Origin: Streptomyces xanthii
GTDB taxonomy: Bacteria; Actinomycetota; Actinomycetes; Streptomycetales; Streptomycetaceae
DNA length: 64,000 nucleotides
Direction of reading: 5' to 3'
NCBI RefSeq assembly: GCF_014621695.1
Contig: NZ_CP061281.1
Location: 1,302,001 to 1,366,000 of the forward strand
Made by a program: the position numbers and the translations under genes. Below, piece after piece: positions 7,618-15,805 of this stretch. How positions within the stretch are numbered: position 1 is the stretch's first letter; every line of letters begins with the position of its first letter. The notes under the pieces are model-generated. The model did no database searches. It saw only the letters and a list, made by a program, of their open reading frames with translations, and was not told where the DNA came from.

Positions 7618-8632
7618 GCCCGGGGCGCCCGGATCCCTGGCCGTCCCCGGTGGTCCGGGGCTCCTCGGGGTCGTGCGAGCGCCGCTTGGCGATCACGGCG
7701 CAGACCATGAGCTGCATCTGGTGGAACAGCATCAGCGGCAGCACGGCGAGCGAGGCGTGCGCGCCGAACAGCACGGTCGCCATGGGCAGTCCGGAGGCGA
7801 GGGACTTCTTCGACCCGGCGAACTGGATCGCGATGCGGTCGGCGCGGCCGAAGCCGAGCGCCTTCGCCCCGTACCAGGTCACGGCCAGCATCACGGCGAG
7901 GAGCACCGCCTCGACGGCGAGGAGTCCGGCCAGGCGCACGGCGCTGACCTGGTGCCAGATGCCCTGGACCATGCCCTCGCTGAACGCGGTGTAGACGACG
8001 AGGAGGATCGAGCCGCGGTCGACGTAGCCGAGGACCTTCTTGTGGCGGGTGATGAACCCGCCGACCCAGCGCCGCAGCAACTGGCCCGCCACGAACGGCA
8101 CGAGCAGCTGGAGCACGATCTTGACGACGGAGTCCGCGGAGAAGCCGCCGCCGGTGCCGCCGAGCAGCGCCGCGGCGAGGAGCGGGGTGAGCACGATGCC
8201 GGCGAGCGAGGAGAAGGAGCCCGCGCAGATGGCGGCCGGCACGTTGCCGCGCGCGATCGACGTGAACGCGATCGAGGACTGGATGGTGGAGGGGACGAGG
8301 GTCAGGAAGAGGAGTCCCTCGTAGAGGTTCTGCGGCAGGAGCACCGGGACGAGTCCGCGGGCGGCCAGGCCGAGCAGCGGGAACAGCACGAAGGTGCAGG
8401 CGAGGACGGTGACGTGCAGGCGCCAGTGGCGCAGTCCGTCGAGGGCCTCGCGGGTGGAGAGCCGGGCCCCGTACAGGAAGAAGAGGAAGGCGACGGCCGC
8501 GGTGGAGGCGCCGGACGCCACATCGGCCGCGCCGCCTCGGGCGGGCAGGAGCGCGGCGACGCCGACCGTCGCGATCAACGCCAGGATGTACGGGTCGATC
8601 GGCATCCAGGACGGCCAGGTCAGGCGTTTCAT
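7553..8632 (-). CDS. Bile acid:sodium symporter family permease (SBF-like)
   Basis: 359 residues with about nine or ten hydrophobic segments between residues 12 and 315. FLYGARLSTREALDGLRHW, LVPSTIQSSIAFTSIARGN and QFAGSKKSLASGLPMA are typical of the SBF-like/YfeH branch of the bile acid:sodium symporter (CPA) family. The last 45 residues are polar and low-complexity and are encoded over the end of the convergent DUF4185 gene. The ATG is preceded by AAGGAACCG. It is divergent from a LysR gene 124 bases away, which probably controls it. The substrate is not predictable; relatives move organic anions with sodium. Confidence 0.88.
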   Translation of the reverse strand: MKRLTWPSWMPIDPYILALIATVGVAALLPARGGAADVASGASTAAVAFLFFLYGARLSTREALDGLRHWRLHVTVLACTFVLFPLLGLAARGLVPVLLPQNLYEGLLFLTLVPSTIQSSIAFTSIARGNVPAAICAGSFSSLAGIVLTPLLAAALLGGTGGGFSADSVVKIVLQLLVPFVAGQLLRRWVGGFITRHKKVLGYVDRGSILLVVYTAFSEGMVQGIWHQVSAVRLAGLLAVEAVLLAVMLAVTWYGAKALGFGRADRIAIQFAGSKKSLASGLPMATVLFGAHASLAVLPLMLFHQMQLMVCAVIAKRRSHDPEEPRTTGDGQGSGRPGLSPSAPAGPTRTAAGTATRSR

Positions 8633-8756
8633 CGGTTCCTTGCTCTCGGTTCAGGTCGTGCCCTCTCCATGGTCCCCCTCAGGACTGTGATCGGGAATCC
8701 TGCATACCGCTCTGACTGTCATCACGGTGTGCGATGGCCGGAGGTACTGTGGCGGA

Positions 8757-9602
8757 ATGTACGACCCGGGGCAGTTGAGGACGTTTCTGGCCGTCGCGCA
8801 GACGCTGAGCTTCACGCAGGCGGCGCGCCGGCTCGGGCTTCGCCAGTCGACGGTGAGCCAGCACGTGCGGCGCCTGGAGGACGCGACGGGCCGCACCCTG
8901 TTCACACGGGACACGCACTCCGTGGAGCTGACGGAGGACGGGGAGGCGATGCTGGGCTTCGCGCGCCGGATCCTGGAGGTGCACGAGCAGGCGACGTCCT
9001 TCTTCACGGGGACGCGGCTGCGCGGTCGCCTGCGGTTCGGGGCGTCGGAGGACTTCGTGCTGACGCGGCTGCCGGAGATCCTGGAGGCCTTCCGCGTCGA
9101 GCATCCCGAGGTCGATCTGGAGCTGACGGTCGAGCTGTCGGGGACGCTGCACGAGCAGCTGGACGCGGGCCGGCTGGACCTGGTGCTCGCCAAGCGGCGC
9201 CCGCAGGACCCGCGGGGCACCCCGGTGTGGCGGGACCGGCTGGTGTGGATCGGTTCGGAGCGGCTGCGGCTCGATCCGGAGCGTCCGGTGCCGCTGATCG
9301 TGTATCCGCCGCCGGGGATCTCGCGGGCCCTGGCCATGGAGGCGCTGGAGCGGCACGGCCGGGCCTGGCGGATCGCGTGCACGAGCGGTTCGCTGAACGG
9401 GCTCGTGGCGGCGGCCCGGGCCGGCCTCGGCGTGATGGCCCACTCGCGCGGACTGGTGCCGCCGGGCCTGGTGCGGGCCCCGGAGCGGGCCGGGCTGCCG
9501 GAGCTCGGCGAGGTCGACTTCGTCCTGCGCGGCACCAAGGAGGAGGGGCCCGCGCGGGCCCTGGGCGCGGCGATCCTCGCGGGCGGCGACCGGCTGCGCT
9601 GA
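8757..9602 (+). CDS. LysR-family transcriptional regulator
   Basis: 281 residues. An N-terminal winged helix (LRTFLAVAQTLSFTQAARR, then QSTVSQHVRRLE) is followed by a periplasmic-binding-like effector domain from residue about 90 (GRLRFGASEDFVLTRLPEIL). ATG 8757 is preferred over GTG/ATG codons further up because LysR proteins usually start a few residues before LRTF. TACTGT at 8745-8750 sits six bases before that ATG, and may be a -10 box for a leaderless message; GGAGG at 8740 is a distant alternative. The divergent partner is the SBF-like permease at 7553-8632, the likely target. Confidence 0.92.
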   Translation: MYDPGQLRTFLAVAQTLSFTQAARRLGLRQSTVSQHVRRLEDATGRTLFTRDTHSVELTEDGEAMLGFARRILEVHEQATSFFTGTRLRGRLRFGASEDFVLTRLPEILEAFRVEHPEVDLELTVELSGTLHEQLDAGRLDLVLAKRRPQDPRGTPVWRDRLVWIGSERLRLDPERPVPLIVYPPPGISRALAMEALERHGRAWRIACTSGSLNGLVAAARAGLGVMAHSRGLVPPGLVRAPERAGLPELGEVDFVLRGTKEEGPARALGAAILAGGDRLR

Positions 9603-9605
9603 AAC

Positions 9606-9622
9606 CCGGTCCGCCCGACCGG
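9606..9622 (+). terminator. Small hairpin after the LysR gene
   Basis: CCGGTC (9606-9611), loop CGCCC, GACCGG (9617-9622), starting four bases after the stop codon. No U-tract. Confidence 0.5.
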
Positions 9623-9676
9623 CTGCTTCATGATCTTCGACCTGGTACTGTCCTGCCGACCCGTAGCGGAACTGAC

Positions 9677-9757
9677 CACTCCGTCCAAAAACGGGGGTGA
9701 ACGGGCCGGGGTGCCGTCTCCGTACAGATTCGGTGGAGACCCGTGAAGGCGCCCGGG
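9677..9757 (+). ncRNA. Candidate structured leader RNA upstream of the acyl-CoA ligase
   Basis: Two stems can be drawn. Stem 1: CACTCCGT (9677-9684) with ACGGGGGTG (9691-9699), loop CCAAAA, one bulge. Stem 2: CCGGGGTGCC (9706-9715) with GGCGCCCGGG (9748-9757), 9 of 10 pairs including one G-U; inside it GTCTCC (9716-9721) pairs with GGAGAC (9735-9740). The 335-base gap 9603-9937 has no gene. I do not recognise a known riboswitch class in it. It could instead be an independent small RNA or an attenuator. Confidence 0.4.
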
Positions 9758-9772
9758 AGATTGCGGCACCGA

Positions 9773-9790
9773 ACTTACTGAAGCGTAAGT
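9773..9790. promoter_or_regulatory. Palindromic operator candidate upstream of the acyl-CoA ligase
   Basis: ACTTAC-TGAAGC-GTAAGT, a perfect 6-bp inverted repeat with a six-base centre, of the kind bound by TetR-family lipid regulators. An AT-rich 12-base palindrome, CCATTTAAATGG, follows at 9819-9830, unusual in DNA of this GC content. The regulator is not in the window. Confidence 0.45.
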
Positions 9791-9937
9791 AATCTGTCCC
9801 GCGCCTTCCCTTGTAGCCCCATTTAAATGGCTGACCTGTGCATATTCCGCGTGTCCGGGAACGCGGGCACCCCCTCCCGCCCGACCGCGCGGTCCGGTAC
9901 CGTCACCGACGCTGTGCGGAGCGCCACAAGGAGCAAC

Positions 9938-11764
9938 ATGCGCGAGATCACCACCCCTGCCCTGGCGTCGGCGCCGCCGGTGGGCGGCCTGGCCGACGCC
10001 GTGTTCGACCGCGCCCTGGACGATCCGGGGCACATCGCCCTGGGCCGCAAGGACGCCGCGGGCCAGTGGCACGACGTCACCCAGGCCCGGTTCCGCGACG
10101 AGGTCCTCGCGCTGGCCAAGGGCCTGCTCGCCCAGGGCATCCGGTTCGGCGACCGCGTCGCCATCATGTCCCGCACGCGCTACGAGTGGACCCTGTTCGA
10201 CTTCGCGCTGTGGAGCATCGGCGCCCAGGTCGTCCCGGTGTACCCGACCTCGTCCGCCGAGCAGGTCTTCTGGATGATGTACGACGCCCAGGTGACGGCG
10301 GCGATCGTGGAGCACGAGGACCACGCGATGACGATCGCGACGGTCATCGACCGGCTCCCGCACCTGCGCCGGCTGTGGCAGCTGGACGGCGGCGCGGTCG
10401 ACGAGGTCGCCGCGTCGGGCACCCACATCGACGACGAGACGGTGCACCGGCACCGCCGCGCGGTCACCCCCGAGTCCGTCGCCACCGTCATCTACACCTC
10501 GGGCACGACGGGCCGCCCCAAGGGCTGTGTGATCTCGCACGGCAACTTCATGTTCGAGGCGGACACGGTCATCGAGCGCTGGGAGCCGGTCTTCGCCTCG
10601 AAGCGCGAACGCATCCCCTCCACCCTGCTCTTCCTGCCGCTCGCGCACGTCTTCGGCCGGATGGTGCAGGTCGCGGCGGTGCGCGGCGGGGTCAAGCTCG
10701 GCCACCAGCCACAGCTCAACGCGGCGGCCCTCCTCCCCGACCTCCAGGCCTTCAAGCCCACCTTCATCCTCGCGGTGCCGTACATCTTCGAGAAGGTGTT
10801 CAACGCGGCCCGCCGCAAGGCGGAGAAGGAGGGCCGCGCGGGCGCGTTCGACAAGGCCGTGGAGTGCGCGGTCAAGTACGCGGACGCCCAGGAGGCCAAG
10901 GCCTTCGGGACCGGCCCCGGCCCCTCCGCGTCGCTGCGCATGCAGCACTCCCTGTTCGACAAGCTCGTCTACTCCAAGGTCCGCGAGGCGATGGGCGGGC
11001 GCGTGCGGCACGCGATGTCCGGCGGCTCGGGCATGGACCGCCGGCTCGGCCTGTTCTTCGCGGGCGCCGGGGTCGCGATCTACGAGGGCTACGGGCTGAC
11101 CGAGTCGACGGCCGCGGCCACCGCGAACCCGCCCGAGCAGACCCGCTACGGCACCGTCGGCAAGGCCATCCCCGGCACCACCGTGCACATCGCGGACGAC
11201 GGCGAGGTCTGGCTCTACGGGGGCAACGTCTTCCAGGGCTACCTCAACGACCCCAAGGCCACCGACGCCACGCTGCACGACGGCTGGCTCGCCACCGGCG
11301 ACCTGGGCGCGCTCGACGAGGACGGCTATCTGACCATCACCGGCCGCAAGAAGGAGATCCTCGTGACCTCCGGCGGCAAGAGCGTCTCGCCGCAGCAGCT
11401 CGAGGAGCGGGTGCGCGACCATCCGCTGGTCGCGCAGTGCATCGTCGTCGGCAACGACCGCCCCTACATCGCGGCGCTCGTCACCCTGGACTCCGAGGCC
11501 GTCGAGCACTGGCTCGGCATGCGCCACAAGCAGCCGATGAGCCCGGCGGAGCTGGTGCGCGACCCGGATCTGGAGATGGAGGTGCGGCGCGCCGTCGTCG
11601 CCGCCAACACCCTGGTCTCGCAGGCCGAGTCGATCCGCACCTTCCGGATCCTGGCCCACCAGTTCACCGAGGAGCACGGGCTGCTCACGCCCTCGCTGAA
11701 GCTGAAGCGGAAGGCGATCGAGACGGTGTACTCGGCCGAGGTGGAGGCCCTCTACCACGCATGA
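9938..11764 (+). CDS. Long-chain fatty-acid--CoA ligase (AMP-forming)
   Basis: 608 residues from ATG 9938, chosen because AAGGAG lies four bases upstream; the frame is open further back through the leader. Adenylate-forming motifs are in order: IYTSGTTGRPKGCVISHG (P-loop), LPLAHVFGRM, YEGYGLTEST, then TGDLGALDEDGYLTITGRKK and the C-terminal domain ending in TPSLKLKRKAIE, whose lysines match the catalytic A10 region. It activates long-chain fatty acids to acyl-CoA through an acyl-adenylate, at the membrane or in the cytoplasm. It resembles FadD15-type enzymes of actinomycetes. A structured leader and a palindrome lie upstream. Confidence 0.94.
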   Translation: MREITTPALASAPPVGGLADAVFDRALDDPGHIALGRKDAAGQWHDVTQARFRDEVLALAKGLLAQGIRFGDRVAIMSRTRYEWTLFDFALWSIGAQVVPVYPTSSAEQVFWMMYDAQVTAAIVEHEDHAMTIATVIDRLPHLRRLWQLDGGAVDEVAASGTHIDDETVHRHRRAVTPESVATVIYTSGTTGRPKGCVISHGNFMFEADTVIERWEPVFASKRERIPSTLLFLPLAHVFGRMVQVAAVRGGVKLGHQPQLNAAALLPDLQAFKPTFILAVPYIFEKVFNAARRKAEKEGRAGAFDKAVECAVKYADAQEAKAFGTGPGPSASLRMQHSLFDKLVYSKVREAMGGRVRHAMSGGSGMDRRLGLFFAGAGVAIYEGYGLTESTAAATANPPEQTRYGTVGKAIPGTTVHIADDGEVWLYGGNVFQGYLNDPKATDATLHDGWLATGDLGALDEDGYLTITGRKKEILVTSGGKSVSPQQLEERVRDHPLVAQCIVVGNDRPYIAALVTLDSEAVEHWLGMRHKQPMSPAELVRDPDLEMEVRRAVVAANTLVSQAESIRTFRILAHQFTEEHGLLTPSLKLKRKAIETVYSAEVEALYHA

Positions 11765-11780
11765 TGACGGGAAACCACGG

Positions 11781-11830
11781 TTACTGACGGTTCATCATTT
11801 TTCGATGCGTCAGTTATTGACGGTTCATCA
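11781..11830. repeat. Two direct repeats in the ABC importer promoter region
   Basis: TTACTGACGGTTCATCA (11781-11797) and TTATTGACGGTTCATCA (11814-11830) differ at one base and are 33 bases apart (about three helical turns). CGTCA-GTTAT-TGACG forms an inverted repeat at 11808-11822. TTGACG at 11817-11822 with CAGAAT 17 bases later may be the promoter, so the second copy overlaps the -35 box. Confidence 0.55.
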
Positions 11831-11875
11831 GGTCGCCCACAGAATCACCCTCACTCCGACGGAGGGGGCTCGACC

Positions 11876-13132
11876 GTGTCGCGACCGATCCGCGCCATCA
11901 CCGCCACCGTGGCCGCACTTCTGCTCGCCACCGCCTGCAACTCCACCGCCACGAACGACTCCCCCGACGGCAAGGGGGGTTCCGCGCGCGGGGTGAGCGA
12001 CGACAGCATCAAGGTCGGCGGCATCGTCTCCATGACGACCGCGAGCGGCTACAGCAAGAAGGACACCGACCTGGGCGCGAAGGCCCGCTTCGCGCGCGCC
12101 AACGCCGAGGGCGGGGTCAACGGCCGCAAGATCGACTATCTGGGCGCCGAGGACGACGGCCAGGACCCGGCGAAGAACCTCGCCGCGGCCCGCAAACTCG
12201 TCCAGCAGGACAAGGTCTTCGCCATCGCGCCGATGAGCTCGGTGACCTTCTCCGGCGCCGACTTCCTGCAGAAGCAGCGTGTCCCCACCTTCGGCTGGGG
12301 CACCCTGCCGTCCTTCTGCGGGCCCACCTACATCTACGGATTCAGCGGCTGCCTCGTCCCGATGCCCGGCGGCACCATCTCGCAGACCTGGCCCGAGGGC
12401 CTCAAGGACGTCACGGGCGGGTCCGAGGGCAGGACCGTGGCGATCCTCGCCAACGACAACGACGCCGGCACCTTCGCCATCCGCACCTACAAGCAGTCCT
12501 TCGCGTCCGCCGGCTACAAGGTCACCTACGCCAAGGCCGCCGTGCCCGCGACCTCCGTGCCGAGCGACTGGTCCGCGTACACCAAGGAGATGCTGCGCAG
12601 CGACGGCGGCAAGGCGCCCGACGCGGTCGTCTCCGTGATGCAGACGCCGTACAACATCGGCCTGTTCACGGCGGTCAAGCGCACCGGGTTCAAGGGCGTG
12701 CTCACCGACCCGACCGACTACGACCCGGGGCTGCTGTCCAAGAGCGCGACCCGGCAGGCGCTCGACGGGGTGCACGTCCTGCTGTCCTTCGAGCCCTTCG
12801 AGTCGGCGACGGCGGACATGAAGCAGTTCAAGGCCGACATCAAGAAGGCGGCGGGCGGCAAGGACGTGCCGCTCAACATGCACATGCTGACGGGTTACAT
12901 GTCGGCGGACCTCTTCCTCGCCATCGCCGAGAAGGCCGGCAAGGACCTCACCGTCGCCTCCTTCCAGCAGGCCGCGAAGGGCTTCTCCGACACGAAGACG
13001 CTCGTCGGCGACCGGCAACTGCCGCGCGGCCAGAAGGAGTCCTTCGGCTGCGGCGCGCTCGTACAGCTCAAGGACGGCAAGTACCGGGTGTCGTCCCCCT
13101 TCGAGTGCTATCCGCCGATCCCGTTCAAGTAG
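11876..13132 (+). CDS. Branched-chain amino-acid-type ABC transporter substrate-binding lipoprotein
   Basis: 418 residues from a GTG with GGAGGGGG upstream. The N-terminus has a lipoprotein signal with lipobox LATAC (cleavage before Cys21). The mature part is a type I periplasmic-binding fold of the LivK/UrtA kind: IKVGGIVSMTTASGYSKKD, LVQQDKVFAIAPMSS, FGWGTLPSFCGP, VAILANDNDAGTFAIR. It captures a ligand outside the membrane and delivers it to the fused permease encoded 12 bases downstream. Branched-chain amino acids are the family default, but this clade also binds other amides or aromatic acids, so the ligand is open. Confidence 0.9.
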   Translation: MSRPIRAITATVAALLLATACNSTATNDSPDGKGGSARGVSDDSIKVGGIVSMTTASGYSKKDTDLGAKARFARANAEGGVNGRKIDYLGAEDDGQDPAKNLAAARKLVQQDKVFAIAPMSSVTFSGADFLQKQRVPTFGWGTLPSFCGPTYIYGFSGCLVPMPGGTISQTWPEGLKDVTGGSEGRTVAILANDNDAGTFAIRTYKQSFASAGYKVTYAKAAVPATSVPSDWSAYTKEMLRSDGGKAPDAVVSVMQTPYNIGLFTAVKRTGFKGVLTDPTDYDPGLLSKSATRQALDGVHVLLSFEPFESATADMKQFKADIKKAAGGKDVPLNMHMLTGYMSADLFLAIAEKAGKDLTVASFQQAAKGFSDTKTLVGDRQLPRGQKESFGCGALVQLKDGKYRVSSPFECYPPIPFK

Positions 13133-13144
13133 GAGGGCCCCGGC

Positions 13145-15805
13145 ATGGCTGACCTGCTCGCCTTCGTCCTCAGCGGGCTGGTGTCGGGCGCCCTGTACGC
13201 GCTGCTCGCCACCGGGCTCGTCCTGTCCTACACCGCGTCCGGGCTGTTCAACTTCGCGCACGGCGCCACCGCCTACGTGTGCGCGCTCGGCTTCTACGAA
13301 CTGCACTCGGGATTCGGCTGGCCCGCGGTGCCCACAGCGCTGCTCCTCGTCCTCGTGGTGGCACCGCTGATCGGCTGGGGCCTGGACCGCCTGATGTTCC
13401 GCAAACTGGCGCGGGTCGGCGAGACCGCGCAGATCGTCGCCACGATCGGGCTCCTCGTGGCGCTGCCCGCGCTCGGCCTGTGGCTGGTCGAACTGCTCGA
13501 CGGCCTGGGCGCGCCCGTGAAGCCCGCGGAGAACCAGTTCGGGCTGCCCGGCGTCGGACCGAGCCCGGCGAAGAACTGGCAGATCCTGGACGGGGTCGGC
13601 ATCGACTCCGACCAGCTCATCACCTGGGTCACGACCGCCGTCGTCGCGCTCGGCCTGTGGATCCTGCTGCGCCGCACGGCGCTCGGTCTGCGGCTGCGCG
13701 CCGTGGTCGACGACCGCTCCCTGGTCGAACTGCGCGGGCTGAGCGCCGACCGGCTGTCGTCGGTCGCGTGGATGCTGTCGTCCGGGCTCGCCGGGCTCGC
13801 GGGCGTGCTCGCGACTCCCCTGCTCGGTCTGTCCGCGCACGACTTCACCCTGTTCCTGTTCGTGTCGGCGACCGCCGCCGTGCTCGGCCGCTTCATGTCG
13901 ATCCCGCTCGCCTTCACGGGCGGGCTCGGCCTCGGCGTGCTGCAGAACCTGGTGGCGGGATACGCGTCGTTCGCCGAGAAGATCACCGGGTTCCGCACCG
14001 CCGTGCCGTTCCTCATCCTGTTCGCCGGACTGCTGCTGCTCACGCGGCGGCAGCGGACGGCCGGGACGGCGGCCACGGACGTGCCGCCGGTGGACTATCT
14101 GGCGGGGCGTCCCTGGCCGCGCCGCTGGGGTCCGTGGACGGTCGCCGGGCTGCTGCTCGGGATCGCCTTCTACACGGTGACCACCCCGTTCTGGAGCGGC
14201 ATCCTCGCGCAGGGGCTCGCGATCTCCCTCGTCTTCATGTCGTTCACCGTCGTGACCGGGCTCGGCGCGATGGTCTCGCTGGCGCAGGCCACGTTCGTGA
14301 CGGGCGCCGCGCTGGTGGCCGGACTGCTGATGAGTCACGGCTGGCCCTTCCTCGGGGCCGCGCTCGTCGGCACCTGCGCGGCGGCCGTCCTCGGCGCGCT
14401 GGTGGCGCTGCCCGCGCTGCGGCTCGGCGGCCGCTCCCTCGCGCTCGCCACCCTCGCCCTGGCGTTCCTCGCCGACCAAGTCCTGTTCCAGACGGGCTGG
14501 TTGAGGAACGGTGACACCGGCTGGGAGATCCCGCGCGCCGCGTTCGGGCCCGTCGACCTCGGCGACGACCGGGCGATGGGCGTGGCCATGCTCGTCCTGT
14601 GCGCGGCGGCCGTGGCCGGGCTCAGCGCGCTGCGCGGCTCGCGGACCGGGCGGGCGATGCTCGCGGTGCGCTCGGCGCCTGCCGCCGCGATGGCCTCCGG
14701 CGTCTCCGTCGTCCGTACGAAACTGCTCCTGTTCACGCTGTCCGCCGGGCTCGCGGGCTTCGGCGGCGTGATGTACGCGTCGTACAACACGCGTATCACC
14801 GCGACCGACTTCACCGCGATGACCGGCCTGATCTGGCTCGCCGTGGTCGTCGCCGCCGGGGTGCGGCGGCCCCAGTTCGCGGTGGTCGCGGGGCTGACCT
14901 TCGCGGTGGTGCCGCATCTGCTGGCGGACTACGTCACCGAGTCGGCGCAACTGCCGGTGATCCTGTTCGGCCTGGCGGGGCTCGCGCTCGCCAACGACCC
15001 GGACGGATACTGCGCGGCGTTCTCCGTGCGCCGCCACCGGCGTGCGGCCGCGTCCGCCCACCCCGAGCCGGCCCACGAGCCGGGCCCCGCGGACCCGGAC
15101 GCCGCGCTCCAGCTCACCGGGGTGCACGCCGGATACGACGGCGCGCCGGTCCTCCAGGGTGTCGACCTGACCGTGCGGCCCGGCGAGATCGTCGCGCTGC
15201 TCGGGCCGAACGGCGCGGGCAAGTCGACGGCGTGCAAGGTCGCGGCCGGACTCATGACACCGGTGCACGGCGAGGTCCACGCGGCCGGACGCGCCGCCGG
15301 CGGGGAGGGTGCCGTGCGCCGGGCCCGCTCCGGAATCGTGCTCGCACCCGAGGGCCGGGGCGTCTTCCCGTCGCTCACCGTCGACGAGAACCTCGCCCTG
15401 CGCCTGCCGGCGAGGACGGACCGCGCGGCCGTGTACGAGCGGTTCACGGCGCTCGCGGCCCGGCGTGCCGTCCCGGCCGGATCGCTGTCCGGCGGCGAGC
15501 AGCAACTCCTGGCCCTGGCACCGCTGTTGCACCGTCCGCCGCGCGTGCTCATCGCGGACGAGCCCTCGCTCGGGCTCGCGCCGCGGGTCGTCGACGAGGT
15601 GTACCGGCTGCTCGCGGAGCTGCGTGACGCGGGCACGGGCCTGCTGCTCGTCGAGGAGAAGGCGTCGGAGATCCTCGGCGTCGCGGACACCGTCGCGTAC
15701 CTCGCGCAGGGGCGGGTCACGTGGTGCGGGCCGCGCGACCAGGTCGAGGAGCAGCGGCTGACGGACGCGTACCTGGGGATCGCGGAGGAGGCGGAGAAGG
15801 CATGA
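13145..15805 (+). CDS. Fused ABC importer: two permease domains plus ATPase (LivH-LivM-LivF order)
   Basis: 886 residues in one frame, about three times a single component. Residues 1-305 are a LivH-type permease (GALYALLATGLVLSYTASGL at the start, NFAHGA motif). Residues about 330-620 are a LivM-type permease (LGAMVSLAQATFVTGAALV; RTGRAMLAVRSAPAAA as the EAA-like loop). Residues about 650-886 are a LivF-type ATPase with Walker A GPNGAGKST (about 687-695), signature LSGGEQQ (about 780) and Walker B RVLIADEPSLGL. A charged linker of about 30 residues joins membrane and ATPase parts. The next gene, overlapping by four bases, supplies the second ATPase. Together with the upstream lipoprotein this is a complete importer. 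A sequencing frameshift joining genes is unlikely because all junctions read smoothly. Confidence 0.93.
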   Translation: MADLLAFVLSGLVSGALYALLATGLVLSYTASGLFNFAHGATAYVCALGFYELHSGFGWPAVPTALLLVLVVAPLIGWGLDRLMFRKLARVGETAQIVATIGLLVALPALGLWLVELLDGLGAPVKPAENQFGLPGVGPSPAKNWQILDGVGIDSDQLITWVTTAVVALGLWILLRRTALGLRLRAVVDDRSLVELRGLSADRLSSVAWMLSSGLAGLAGVLATPLLGLSAHDFTLFLFVSATAAVLGRFMSIPLAFTGGLGLGVLQNLVAGYASFAEKITGFRTAVPFLILFAGLLLLTRRQRTAGTAATDVPPVDYLAGRPWPRRWGPWTVAGLLLGIAFYTVTTPFWSGILAQGLAISLVFMSFTVVTGLGAMVSLAQATFVTGAALVAGLLMSHGWPFLGAALVGTCAAAVLGALVALPALRLGGRSLALATLALAFLADQVLFQTGWLRNGDTGWEIPRAAFGPVDLGDDRAMGVAMLVLCAAAVAGLSALRGSRTGRAMLAVRSAPAAAMASGVSVVRTKLLLFTLSAGLAGFGGVMYASYNTRITATDFTAMTGLIWLAVVVAAGVRRPQFAVVAGLTFAVVPHLLADYVTESAQLPVILFGLAGLALANDPDGYCAAFSVRRHRRAAASAHPEPAHEPGPADPDAALQLTGVHAGYDGAPVLQGVDLTVRPGEIVALLGPNGAGKSTACKVAAGLMTPVHGEVHAAGRAAGGEGAVRRARSGIVLAPEGRGVFPSLTVDENLALRLPARTDRAAVYERFTALAARRAVPAGSLSGGEQQLLALAPLLHRPPRVLIADEPSLGLAPRVVDEVYRLLAELRDAGTGLLLVEEKASEILGVADTVAYLAQGRVTWCGPRDQVEEQRLTDAYLGIAEEAEKA

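Noticed and set aside
9677..9757. Known riboswitch (cobalamin, TPP, FMN, ydaO/c-di-AMP)
   Set aside because: None of the conserved core motifs of those classes is present, so it is listed only as an unclassified structure.
11828..15532. A very long open frame on the minus strand opposite the ABC importer, and another opposite the acyl-CoA ligase (8651-11758)
   Set aside because: These are products of few stop codons in 72% GC DNA; the translations are low-complexity Arg/Gly/His-rich and the plus-strand genes have clear families and codon bias.
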